Shown here: one piece after another, positions 38,801 through 46,500 of the stretch
Position numbering within the stretch: the first letter of the stretch is position 1
Layout of the letters: every line of letters begins with the position of its first letter
Assembly (NCBI GenBank): GCA_022772305.1
Contig: JALFAQ010000058.1
Location: 1-64,000 of the forward strand
DNA: 64,000 nt
Direction: 5' to 3'
Source of the DNA: Corynebacterium glucuronolyticum
GTDB lineage: Bacteria; Actinomycetota; Actinomycetes; Mycobacteriales; Mycobacteriaceae
The notes under the pieces: generated by a model
Databases searched by the model: none
The model's input: only the letters and a program-made list of their open reading frames with translations
What the model was told of the DNA's origin: nothing
Made by a program: the position numbers and the translations under genes

Positions 38801-41800
38801 TGTCACCGTCGCTCCGCCTGCGAGCGGTGAAACAGGTGGCCAGGTAGTTGATTCCGGAGCGCTCAACGATCTTGCAGAGAAGATCCTTGGTGCTCAGGGA
38901 ATTCTGGCTGAGTCTGCCCACCACGTCCTCAAGGCTCTCGGTCACGAGGTAGCAACTGCTCCAGCAGATGCTGATGATTCCGCTGAACTCGTAGCTACCG
39001 TCGCCGCGGAGGCAGGCTCGGACTGGGCTCGTCGCGTCATTCCGGCCTTCGACGAAGACAAGGTTGTGCTTTTCGACGACCGGTGGGCCTCTGCCCGTGA
39101 GGACATCGCAAGGATCGCCGTCGGTGAACCAATTCCTGAAACCGCATCCTTCATCGGTACCGGCGAAGATGTGGCCGCCATTGCTGATTGGCATGGCTTG
39201 AGTGATGTGGCAAAGGCTGCGCGTACAGAAGACTCCGGTGAATTCGTCGGTTCTGTTGCCGTCGTGACGGGTGTATCTCCGCATTCCATCGCCTCCGGGG
39301 TTGCCGCTGAATTGCTATCGCGCGGCGCCACCGTGATCGCAACCTCTTCTCGCGTCACTCCGGAACGCACCGAATGGGCACGTAACCTCTACCGCGATTA
39401 CGCCTCCGGTGCGGCAGCGCTGTGGCTTGTCCCGGCAAACCTGGCTTCCTACCGTGACATCGATGCGCTGTCCGAATGGATCGGAAACGAGCGCTTCGTC
39501 ACCGTCGGGTCCACCAAGAAGAAAGTGAAGGATGCGTGGATCCCGGATCTGCTCTTCCCGTTTGCTGCACCTCCTGTACGTGGATACCTCACGGATGCCG
39601 GCACCGGCAGCGAGTTTGAATCCCGTGTTTTGCTGTGGGGTGTCGAGCGACTCATCGGCGGGCTCAGCGCGCTGGGGGAGACGATAGATGTCAACCACCG
39701 CTTGCACGTGGTTCTTCCAGGTTCTCCCAACCGCGGTACCTTTGGCGGCGACGGCTCGTACGGTGAAGTAAAGGCTGCCTTCGATGCCATCGCTAACAAG
39801 TGGGCAGTCGAGCCCTTCGGCAAGCGCACCACTCTCGCCCATCCACGCATCGGTTGGGTGAAATCAACCAACCTGATGGGGCATAATGACCGCCTCGTTG
39901 ACGTTGCCGAACGTCACGGCGTGCACGTCTGGACTCCAGAGACAATCGCCAAGGAACTCGTGGGGTTGTGCAGCGAAAAGTCCCGCGAGGAAGCACACAA
40001 TCATCCGCTCGAGGCTGATCTGACCGGTGGCCTCGCAGGTGTGTCCCTTCCGGAGATTGCTGCGGAGGCAGAAGCAGAAGTCGCGCGCCGGGACGCGGAA
40101 AAGAGCGAAAGTGAAGTCCACAGCCCATCCGCTGCCACCGGCAACGTCCACGATGATGAGCAGCGCGTTGCGGCGATCCCTGCGCTTCCCACTCCGCATA
40201 CACGTCACCAGCCAACCAACCGCGATGTGCCCTGGACCGGAGAAGTCACGACACCGCTGGAGGACATGGTGGTCATCGTGGGGCTCGGAGAGGTGTCTCC
40301 GTGGGGCTCGGGGCGCACGCGCTTCGAAGCGGAATACGGCATCAACCATCTCGGCGATGTCGACCTCACCCCGGCTGGTGTCACGGAACTTGCCTGGATG
40401 ATGGGTCTCATTACGTGGGGCGACAACCCCACTCCTGGGTGGTACGACGAGGAAGGTGCCGCCGTCGCGGAAGCAGATATCTATGATCGCTTCCACGATG
40501 AAGTGGTTGCCCGCTGTGGTGTTCGCCCGTTTGCCGATGACGGCCCCATCGCCGATGGTGCCTCGGGCAAGGAAGTTCAGTTCTTCCTGGAAAAGGACAT
40601 CACCTTCACCGTGGATGACTTGGAAACGGCTCAAACCTACCTCGCTGCGGACCCGACCTTTACCAGCATCAGCGTGGATGCAGACGGATCCATCCGCGTT
40701 ACCCGACGCGCCGGTGCTACCTCACGCGTTCCCAAGAAGGCCACCCTTGCGCGCGCAGTCGGTGGACAGATTCCGGATGGCTTCGACCCGCAGAAGTGGG
40801 GCATCCCCACGAGTCTCACGGAGTCAATCGACCGAATCGCCGTATGGAATCTCGTCGCTACCGTTGACGCGTTCCTTTCTGCCGGCTTTGAGCCTGCAGA
40901 GCTCCTCCAGGCCGTACACCCGGCCGATGTAGCAACTACGCAGGGCACAGGCTTTGGCGGGATGAGCTCCATGCGGAAGCTCTTCCTTGACCGCTTCTTG
41001 GACGCAGACATCCCCTCGGATATCCTCCAAGAGACGCTGCCCAACGTGGTCGCTGCCCACACCATGCAGACCTACGTCGGCGGCTACGGATCAATGATTC
41101 ACCCCATCGGCGCATGTGCAACAGCCGCCGTATCGGTAGAAGAGGGGTTGGACAAGATTGCTCTGGGTAAAGCGGATGTGGTTATTGCAGGTGGTATTGA
41201 CGATATTTCCGTCGAATCCATTCAGGGCTTTGCCATGATGAATGCCACTGCGGATTCCGAGGTCATGGCTGCGAAGGGAATCGATCCCCGTTTCTACTCT
41301 CGTGCCAACGATCGGCGTCGCGGAGGGTTCGTGGAGAGCGCTGGTGGCGGAACGGTCATCCTCGCTCGTGGCACCATCGCTCGTGACCTGGGCCTACCGG
41401 TTCAGGCTGTGGTGGCTTTCGCGCAGTCCAACGGCGATGGCGCGCACACGTCCATCCCGGCTCCCGGTTTGGGTGCATTGGCTACGGCTCGTGGTGGCAA
41501 GCGTTCCCGCCTGGCGCGCGCACTAGCCGGCCTCGGCGTTGGGGCAGATGACGTGTCGGTGATCTCCAAGCACGACACGTCTACCAACGCCAACGATCCG
41601 AATGAGACGTGCCTGCACACCTACATTGCAGAGGCGTTGGGCCGAAGCGAGGGCAACCCGCAATACGTGATCAGCCAAAAGACTTTGACTGGCCACGCTA
41701 AGGGTGGTGCAGCAGTCTTCCAGATTGGTGGCATCGTCGACGTATTCGCAACCGGACGTATTCCCGGCAACGCCGCACTGACGTGTGTGGATCCGGAGAT

Positions 41801-42146
41801 GAAGGATGGTACGTGGCTCACGTGGCTGACCAAGCCATTACAGCTCGCTGAGGCTCCGAAGGCGGCTCTGCTCACCTCCCTTGGATTCGGTCACGTGTCT
41901 GGCCTTGTCGCTCTCGTACACCCGGCAGCTTTCGCTGCAGCTGTCGATGACCCGGCGTGGGAGAAGCGTGCGAATGCCCGTCTTGCTGCAGGTGAACGCA
42001 GATTGGTGAAGGGAATGCTGGGCAAACAGCAGCTCTTCCAGGGCGTGGAGAACCGCAGGTTCCAGGAGGGTGATGTCATCTCCGAAAAGGAGAAGACCAT
42101 GCTTCTCGATCCGGACGCTCGCCTGGGCGCCGAGGGGTGGTTCTAG
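32835..42146 (+). CDS. fas: Type I fatty acid synthase (single-chain, multifunctional)
   Basis: 3,103 residues making acyl-CoA from acetyl- and malonyl-CoA. Domains in order: acetyltransferase (GHSQG near residue 108); FMN enoyl reductase (LAGMTPTTVNPEIV near 378, VEDGRAGGHHSWE); MaoC-like dehydratase (WASGDFNPIHTSHRAARVAG near 1255); malonyl/palmitoyl transferase (GHSLGEYTALAAYAG near 1459); Ala/Pro linker; ACP whose pantetheine Ser is probably in SGVSSR near 1852, by alignment to fungal ACP; ketoreductase (VVTGVSPHSIASGVAAELL near 2140); ketosynthase with Cys in GACATAAV near 2758 and His in SKHDTSTN and LTGHAKGG. There is no C-terminal PPTase domain; acpS follows. Start is ATG 32835 behind AAAGGAG, not the listed 32787. 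An 80-residue hydrophilic insert lies at about 854-938. Confidence 0.97.
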   Translation: MTATIRNYALSFDGQSTPWHKALMEVLGDPVAAEQLHRLVSRADKLLDPLGPELAALGSGRYTLEEVPNDPSPVHSVPGITAAQFGLFHVLLGSGFDIVSHPPIDFIGHSQGILGASIVERWVAGETEQAAQIFALARLIGAATTKHRPGVSTTCMLSVRGVDKPAIRRIIRGTNISIALVNGFRRFVLSGCPEELEAAKAALEKLAADNKKKQEKSGACGETIAPVMEYLEVSAPFHDSLLQPALDQVDRWRGVIGLPENIAHYNIHDLAAHVLVEPLNWQETVLNSISKGATSIVCLGPGDVIATVTRDACRGRGVSVVPAGSVDKIDELTSPGYTPADPADYSEYAPRLITLPGENTPKLDTKFSRLTGLSPIMLAGMTPTTVNPEIVAAAANAGYWAELAGGGQVTAEVLNSNVDKLKNLLNPGRTAQFNAMFMDRYLWNLHFGNSHLVTSARRSGAPIDGVVITAGIPEIDEAEALFSELRSAGFSYIAVKPGTVAQIRQCLAIAKYTDNLIIQVEDGRAGGHHSWESLDELLINTYFQVRNTRGVVLTVGGGLGDPALAATYLTGTWSEKYGLPAMPVDAVFIGTPAMTAKEAKTTDAVKELLVNTPGTDINDNCGWVPRGEVIGGMTSGMSHLHADMHEVDNAAAECARIIASVHGDTKKITAHKDELIAAMNKTSRPYFGDLSSMTYADVVRRYVELDYPYVDPSWQQRMQDLLQRFEARLAKEERGDVYTLFADLSSVDDAPAAAQKFLDAYPQAEDTTITPVDEAWFVNLSRKYPKPTGYVPALDEDLLRWWGQDCLWQSQDDRYAADSVRVIPGPVSVGFVTTMNEPIATILARYEDTAAHVLEDEGCTPTARVSRRANSEIEQGTGGHSHGAASATSLPAERLRAQPLSMDSVSDEGGRHRMNQENSDVLSHAETESEFSQSEITVNQPCATITEAIIASPVISWMGALMTNPTRVVDEAGWVLTHEGEESWTLRITLDTAWDNTKVDTHAVRKLDIPLTVDASINTGGCPVVDATRLSTTMFDLLEGIAGVGGVSAQGDTIAELPAIVSSTRSEFGEAHYTFTCARQIGVTHGSTTGAALGDDQQAIVTDAILGPCWPAIYAALGSGRVDGMPVIEGLLQAVHLDHSALVHVPLESLLGQTISVISWADSIEESRSGRVVTVKLQLFADERDAGTENGVDSPVIEFVERFAIRGRAFGTQAPKEPAVAGGTTAEFTDTPRSHLGSYTVTAPSEMTPFAWASGDFNPIHTSHRAARVAGLTAPLVHGMWLSATAQHAAEAAVGSTLTGWTYRMFSMVALNDTVDISVDRIGAVTGGGLLIEVTCTIDGTLVSQATAVTAAPRTAYVYPGQGIQSKGMGMQERTSSRAAAAVWERADAVTRERLGFSVISIVRDNPTEVVAGGVTYRHPKGVLNLTQFTQVCLATLALAQTAQLKETGVYVPGAYFAGHSLGEYTALAAYAGVIDPDIVLELVFQRGLTMHHLVPRDAEGNSNYLLGALRPNQFGVGDADVADYVARAAEESGEMLEIVNYNLRDQQYAVAGTIAGIEALKEDSSCRAREAGGKSPFMLVPGIDVPFHSRVLRNGVDDFREKLDALLPHDIDPDILIGHYIPNLVAKPFALTEDFRRSVLDVAPSTIVEKLDLENGDREEVTRSLLIELLAWQFASPVRWIETQEFLLSRQAGLDQYVEVGLGAAPTLTNLATKTLRLPGFPASDVVLRNVQRDAAYVFFTDVTERERPAEQHAVSNDSAQHAGAGASSAPASGKLASAEAAPAAEATQPEAPAKSAKPATPAGNPAATANTQPLPFTAGHAIRALLAQANKMRLDQVGDADTIGTLTSGVSSRLNQQLMDMSAELSLPAVEGASEADIKTLTGTVNAAAKNYQPFGEVLGKFVKDQVRSVFGPAGAKLDDIAQRVTTVWALPAGWDAHVTIALALGTRSGTSARGGDLATVGTVATSTDEVNELIDAAIAQVASDNGVTVAPPASGETGGQVVDSGALNDLAEKILGAQGILAESAHHVLKALGHEVATAPADADDSAELVATVAAEAGSDWARRVIPAFDEDKVVLFDDRWASAREDIARIAVGEPIPETASFIGTGEDVAAIADWHGLSDVAKAARTEDSGEFVGSVAVVTGVSPHSIASGVAAELLSRGATVIATSSRVTPERTEWARNLYRDYASGAAALWLVPANLASYRDIDALSEWIGNERFVTVGSTKKKVKDAWIPDLLFPFAAPPVRGYLTDAGTGSEFESRVLLWGVERLIGGLSALGETIDVNHRLHVVLPGSPNRGTFGGDGSYGEVKAAFDAIANKWAVEPFGKRTTLAHPRIGWVKSTNLMGHNDRLVDVAERHGVHVWTPETIAKELVGLCSEKSREEAHNHPLEADLTGGLAGVSLPEIAAEAEAEVARRDAEKSESEVHSPSAATGNVHDDEQRVAAIPALPTPHTRHQPTNRDVPWTGEVTTPLEDMVVIVGLGEVSPWGSGRTRFEAEYGINHLGDVDLTPAGVTELAWMMGLITWGDNPTPGWYDEEGAAVAEADIYDRFHDEVVARCGVRPFADDGPIADGASGKEVQFFLEKDITFTVDDLETAQTYLAADPTFTSISVDADGSIRVTRRAGATSRVPKKATLARAVGGQIPDGFDPQKWGIPTSLTESIDRIAVWNLVATVDAFLSAGFEPAELLQAVHPADVATTQGTGFGGMSSMRKLFLDRFLDADIPSDILQETLPNVVAAHTMQTYVGGYGSMIHPIGACATAAVSVEEGLDKIALGKADVVIAGGIDDISVESIQGFAMMNATADSEVMAAKGIDPRFYSRANDRRRGGFVESAGGGTVILARGTIARDLGLPVQAVVAFAQSNGDGAHTSIPAPGLGALATARGGKRSRLARALAGLGVGADDVSVISKHDTSTNANDPNETCLHTYIAEALGRSEGNPQYVISQKTLTGHAKGGAAVFQIGGIVDVFATGRIPGNAALTCVDPEMKDGTWLTWLTKPLQLAEAPKAALLTSLGFGHVSGLVALVHPAAFAAAVDDPAWEKRANARLAAGERRLVKGMLGKQQLFQGVENRRFQEGDVISEKEKTMLLDPDARLGAEGWF
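35583..35629. repeat. 12-bp perfect inverted repeat inside the fas linker
   Basis: gaaaactccgat (35583-35594) and atcggagttttc (35618-35629), 23 bases apart, within the hydrophilic interdomain insert between the reductase and dehydratase parts of Fas. A second, weaker pair attcggt/accgaat lies just before it. Confidence 0.85.
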
Positions 42147-42334
42147 GAAGTAGGAATTCCAGCAAGCTAGAGCCTAGCGGTGGTGTACTGCTCTTTACCG
42201 GGGTGGTTCTTGCTAGCTCTAGGCTTGCAGAGCCTGAAGGTTAGCAACGGCAACTGCAACCAATCGTCAGCGTCGTGGCAAACAAAATGTGGCCGGCACA
42301 AGAACGAGAAAAATGTGAACGGAGGATTTCGTAG

Positions 42335-42808
42335 ATGAGCGAGCGTGTGCCCACTCAGGTTCCTGAGTCTGCTGCGGGAGATATACCTGCGGTAGGGGTG
42401 GACCTCGTTTATCTTCCCAGTTTCCGTGAGCAATGGAACACTCCGGGGACGACGATGGCGACGTTCTTTACTACCTACGAAAAGCGGCAAGCTCGCAAGC
42501 GGGCAGCGATTAGTGGCGATGTGATCCAGCATCTGGCTGCGCGCTGGGCAGCCAAAGAGGCGTTCATCAAGGCGTGGGGTGCAATCATCTCACCTGCGCC
42601 GCCACTGATTGCGCCGGAGCTCGTGGTTTGGTCGGACATCGAAGTTCGCTGCGATAACTTTGGTCGCCCGACGCTGCATCTACATGGAGACATTGAGCGC
42701 CTTGCAGGTACAGGCATGACATCGTCCGTGTCACTGTCCCATGATGGGGACTATGCCATCGCTATGGTGTCCCTTGCCCAACCCGACCCACCGCACCATG
42801 GGGTATGA
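42335..42808 (+). CDS. acpS: Holo-ACP synthase (4'-phosphopantetheinyl transferase, AcpS type)
   Basis: 157 residues. The AcpS signatures are AVGVDLVYLPSF (metal-binding Asp) and AARWAAKEAFIKAWG (the WxxKExxxK motif), followed by a SLSHDGDYAIAMV strand. It would attach phosphopantetheine from CoA to the ACP domain of Fas encoded just before it; fungi carry this activity in the synthase itself, while actinobacteria encode it separately, often next to fas. ATG at 42335, with GGAGGA 17 bases upstream; an internal start cannot be excluded, though the extra N-terminal 20 residues are not part of the core fold. Confidence 0.93.
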   Translation: MSERVPTQVPESAAGDIPAVGVDLVYLPSFREQWNTPGTTMATFFTTYEKRQARKRAAISGDVIQHLAARWAAKEAFIKAWGAIISPAPPLIAPELVVWSDIEVRCDNFGRPTLHLHGDIERLAGTGMTSSVSLSHDGDYAIAMVSLAQPDPPHHGV

Positions 42809-42855
42809 GAAAAAAGACCGGTAAAACGGGACCGATAGTGGAAGCCGAACCGATA

Positions 42856-42910
42856 GTGCAAATGTAGTGGGTAGCCAGGCTGTACGGCAGCCTGGCTACA
42901 TTTCTGCACT
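42856..42910 (+). terminator. Hairpin terminator after acpS
   Basis: 12-bp perfect stem gtagccaggctg/cagcctggctac (42871-42882 and 42888-42899), loop TACGG, extended by imperfect outer arms agtgcaaat/atttctgcact. The T tract is weak (atttct). Confidence 0.7.
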
Positions 42911-42943
42911 GTCGCCTTGACCCCAGGTTAGAAGGGGTGCAAA

Positions 42944-42976
42944 CAAAAACCGCGTCAGGTGAAAATCTGACGCGGT
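42944..42976 (-). terminator. Terminator of the small minus-strand peptide gene
   Basis: Stem accgcgtcag/ctgacgcggt (42949-42958 and 42967-42976). The T tract (tttttg) is on the minus strand, so it ends transcription coming from the 28-residue ORF at 43070-43156. Confidence 0.85.
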
Positions 42977-43069
42977 GTGTTCTTCACTTCGGCTGGGGTA
43001 GAGCTTGTTGCTCAATCTCAGCTTTGTCGTCAGCCTTACTAGCCGAGGCTGACATATTGAGTGTATGTG

Positions 43070-43156
43070 TTAAGCGGGAACAGCCATGATGAGTACGGAC
43101 TGGAACAGTACGCCAGCTGCCATCAGGCCACCGAGAATGTACGACAGACGAGACAT
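43070..43156 (-). CDS. 28-residue single-span membrane peptide gene
   Basis: Too short for the ORF track. Minus strand CTGGAGGAAAA stands immediately before ATG at 43156, an excellent ribosome binding site. The product is MSRLSYILGGLMAAGVLF... ending SVLIMAVPA, that is, one basic residue then an almost wholly hydrophobic stretch, a likely single membrane helix. An intrinsic terminator with a U tract lies about 95 bases after the stop. It stands alone, divergent from purL. I do not recognise the family; small transporter subunits, membrane regulators and porin-like peptides are all possible. The three independent signals (ribosome site, peptide composition, terminator) support a real gene. Confidence 0.65.
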   Translation of the reverse strand: MSRLSYILGGLMAAGVLFQSVLIMAVPA

Positions 43157-43199
43157 TTTTCCTCCAGTAAAAGTTTCAAACCAACATAGTCGGGTAAGG

Positions 43200-43216
43200 G
43201 TTCAAAATGGTTGAAC
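43200..43216. promoter_or_regulatory. Palindrome GTTCAA-N5-TTGAAC in the purL/small-peptide divergent region
   Basis: gttcaaaatggttgaac has perfect 6-bp arms with five-base spacer and lies 44 bases upstream of the small peptide gene start (minus). It is suited to a dimeric repressor or activator. The rest of the region to 43582 is AT-rich, with no other recognised feature. Confidence 0.45.
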
Positions 43217-43582
43217 AATTTCCCGAGCCGAGAGGTAACCATACACGTTTTTTCGTGCTTGTCTAGTCCTACTTTCTTGAGTCTTACCCGTAAGACGAAA
43301 TAAAAATAAGCAAAGTACAACCATGAATTAAAATGCTTAAGTTCGCTCGTAAATTAGCATTGTTTCGTGTTGAATAGTTGTCAGTTGCCAAAAATGTCAA
43401 TTTAAACCTGTGAGTAAGGAACTAGTGATTTCCGGGCAAATCAGGATGAACGATTGTCTTGTCTAAGATCACTGGTTGGGCAACTCTGTTATCTGGCACG
43501 GAACTACCGAGTGAGGTGCAGCTGGACTAGACTTACTGCGGAAGAATAGCCAAATTTAATGCAAGGAAGGCCCCTCCATCTC

Positions 43583-46500
43583 ATGGATGCACGTCTCGCA
43601 GTTCGCCGCAAGCCTCAGTTCCGCGACGAGGAGCGCGCGCTGCTTGCAACACTCAATAATCTTTCAGGTGTTCAGCTCGATGCCGTTCAAATCATCAACC
43701 TTTATGATGTCTTCTCCGCAACGGAAACAGATATTGCTGCGCTGAGCACGTCCATCGTGTGTGACGACCGCGTTGATACGCAGCTTTCCGCGGAGGATCT
43801 CACCCAGGTCCTTAACGATGCATCCGGGTTCCTCGCAGTAGAGCCGCTACCGGGCCAATACGATCAGCGTGCAGATGCAGCCAACCAGGCCCTTCGCTTG
43901 GTACAGCCCGAAACTGATGCGTCGATTTACTCGGCGGTGCTCTACGTTTTCGAGCCTGCCCAGTCCGATGAGGCACGAAACGCCATTCGGTCCTTCCTCA
44001 TCAACCCGGTTGAAGCGGGGGAGAAGGACATAAAGGTCCTTCAGGCACCGGCTACGGGGGCGGTTGAGCCGCTGCGCCAGTACCCGGGATTCAATGAGCT
44101 GGATGAGGCTGGCCTCGAAGCACTCATCGCTGAACGTGGCATGGCTATGAACCTTGCAGATCTTGCCACCATTCAGGAGTACTTCCGTGAGGAGGGGCGG
44201 ACTCCAACGGATGTTGAGCTTTCGGTTCTCGATACGTACTGGTCGGATCACTGCCGTCACACCACCTTCAACACGGAGCTCACGGAGATCGTCAACGAGG
44301 GCAGCAAGTTTAAGGATCAGCTCGCCCGCGCATTGAAGCGTTACGACGAACTGCGCGAGGCCAACGGCCGGACCCACAAGCCCCGCACTCTCATGGATAT
44401 GGGCACGATCATGGGGCGCGAACTTCGTCGCACCGGTGTGATGGATGATCAGGAAGTCTCCGAGGAGATTAACGCCTGCTCCGTGTACGTTGACGTTGCA
44501 CCAGGCGACTCCGCATCTCACGCTGCTGAGCGTAGCGAAGCAGCGCGTAGCGAAGCAGCGCGTAGCGAAGCATCACCATGGCTTCTCATGTTCAAGAACG
44601 AGACGCATAATCACCCGACGGAGATTGAGCCGTTCGGTGGCGCTTCCACGTGTTTGGGTGGCGCGATCCGCGATCCTCTTTCCGGTCGCTCGTGGGTGTA
44701 CCAGGCGCTGCGCCTGTCGGGTGCAGGAGACATCAACACGCCACGTGAGGACACCCTCGAGGGTAAGCTGCCGCAGTCCGATATTTCTGCGCGCGCTACG
44801 TCGGGTTACTCCAGCTACGGTAACCAGATTGGGCTGGCAACCACGAACGTGCGGGAGTTCGTCCACCCGGGGTACGTGGCCAAGCGCATGGAGCTCGGCG
44901 CCGTCGTCGCCGCCGCGCCTGTGGAGAATGTGAAGCGCCTGGATCCGGCAGCGGGTGACGTGGTTATCATTCTCGGCGGTCGGACCGGGCGCGACGGGAT
45001 CGGCGGTGCCACTGGCTCGTCCAAGGCGCACACCGACACGTCCCTTGCCACCTCCGGTGCCGAGGTGCAAAAAGGCAACCCGGTCAATGAGCGCAAGATT
45101 CAGCGGCTGTTCCGCAATCCTGAGGTTGCCCAGATGATCGTTCGGTGCAACGACTTCGGTGCCGGTGGCGTGGCCGTCGCCGTTGGTGAGCTTGCCGATA
45201 GCCTCGATATCCACCTTGACCGCGTGCCACTAAAGTACGCAGGTCTCAACGCCCGCGAGATCGCGATTTCTGAGTCGCAGGAGCGCATGGCTGTTGTCGT
45301 GCGCGCGAACAATGCACCTCGCTTCATTGAACTGGCGGAGACGGAAAACCTCGAGGCGACGCAGCTCGCAGAGGTGACAGACTCAGGTCGCCTGCGGATG
45401 TTCAACGGCGAGGATCTGGTCCTCGATCTGTCGCGCGCTTTCATCGATACGAACGGCGCTGCACGGTCCCAGTCTGTGTCGCTTGTCGACGCCCCCATGG
45501 CAGCCCCGCACGCAGCTCCGGCGAGCGTTGCTGAGGCTCTCGCCACGCCTGCCGGCGGGTCGCAGGAGGGCATGGTCGAGCAGTTCGACTCTACCGTCGG
45601 CCGCTCCACCGTTCTTATGCCCTTCGGCGGAAAGAACCAGAAGACCTACGAGATGGCTTCCATTCAGGCACTGCCTGTCGAGGGTGGCACCCCGACCTCC
45701 TCCGTCATGACGTACGGCTTCAGCCCGGAGCTGGCGAGCGAGTCGCCGTTCCTCATGGGTGCCTACTCCGTGGTAGAGGCTCTTGCGCGCCTCACCGCAG
45801 CCGGTGCCGATGCCACCACCGCATGGCTGACCGTGCAGGAGTACTTCCAGCGCCTCGACCAGGAGCCGGAGCGCTGGGGTGAGGTTACCCAGGCGATCCT
45901 TGGCCTGTTGGAAGCCCAGGATGCGTTCCAGGTCGCGGCCATCGGCGGTAAGGACTCAATGAGTGGCACGTACGGCGAAGAACTACACGTCCCGCCGACG
46001 CTCGTCACCTTCGCCGTCGCCGTGATGGACAAGGTCGACGCAATCAGCGCTGCCGTCCCCGAGGCAGATCTTGATCTGTACCTCCTGCCGCATACTCCAC
46101 TGGAAACCGGTGAACCGGATTACGCAGCACTGCGAAAGAATTACGCTGCTTTCACCGAGCTTGCCGCCACCGGAAAGGTGCCCGCCGCATCCGCGGTCAC
46201 CCAGGCCGGTATCGGTGCCACTATTGTCAACATGGTTGCAGGCAACGCCCTCGGCTTCACCGGCACCGCCGATGTGTCGTGGGTGGATAACACCCTCGGC
46301 TCCCTCGTCTTCGCCGTAGCAGAAGGAGCCAGTGTTCCCGAGGGGGCAGTGCTCCTTGGACAGACCACCGGCGACGGTGAGCTGAGCTTCGGCGAGGAAC
46401 ACCTGAACGTCGACAAGGCTGTGGAAACGGCGGAGGAGCGGTACCGTACCGTCTTCCCGCTCAACGATGCGTCGTGTGACGCGTTGCCCTCCTTCGCAAC

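Noticed and set aside
38163-39284. Long minus-strand ORFs inside fas
   Set aside because: Shadows of the fas frame, no recognisable domain or start signal.
43123-43320. 65-residue minus-strand ORF overlapping the small peptide gene
   Set aside because: Composition is not coding-like and it lacks a ribosome site, whereas the 28-codon ORF in another frame has one.
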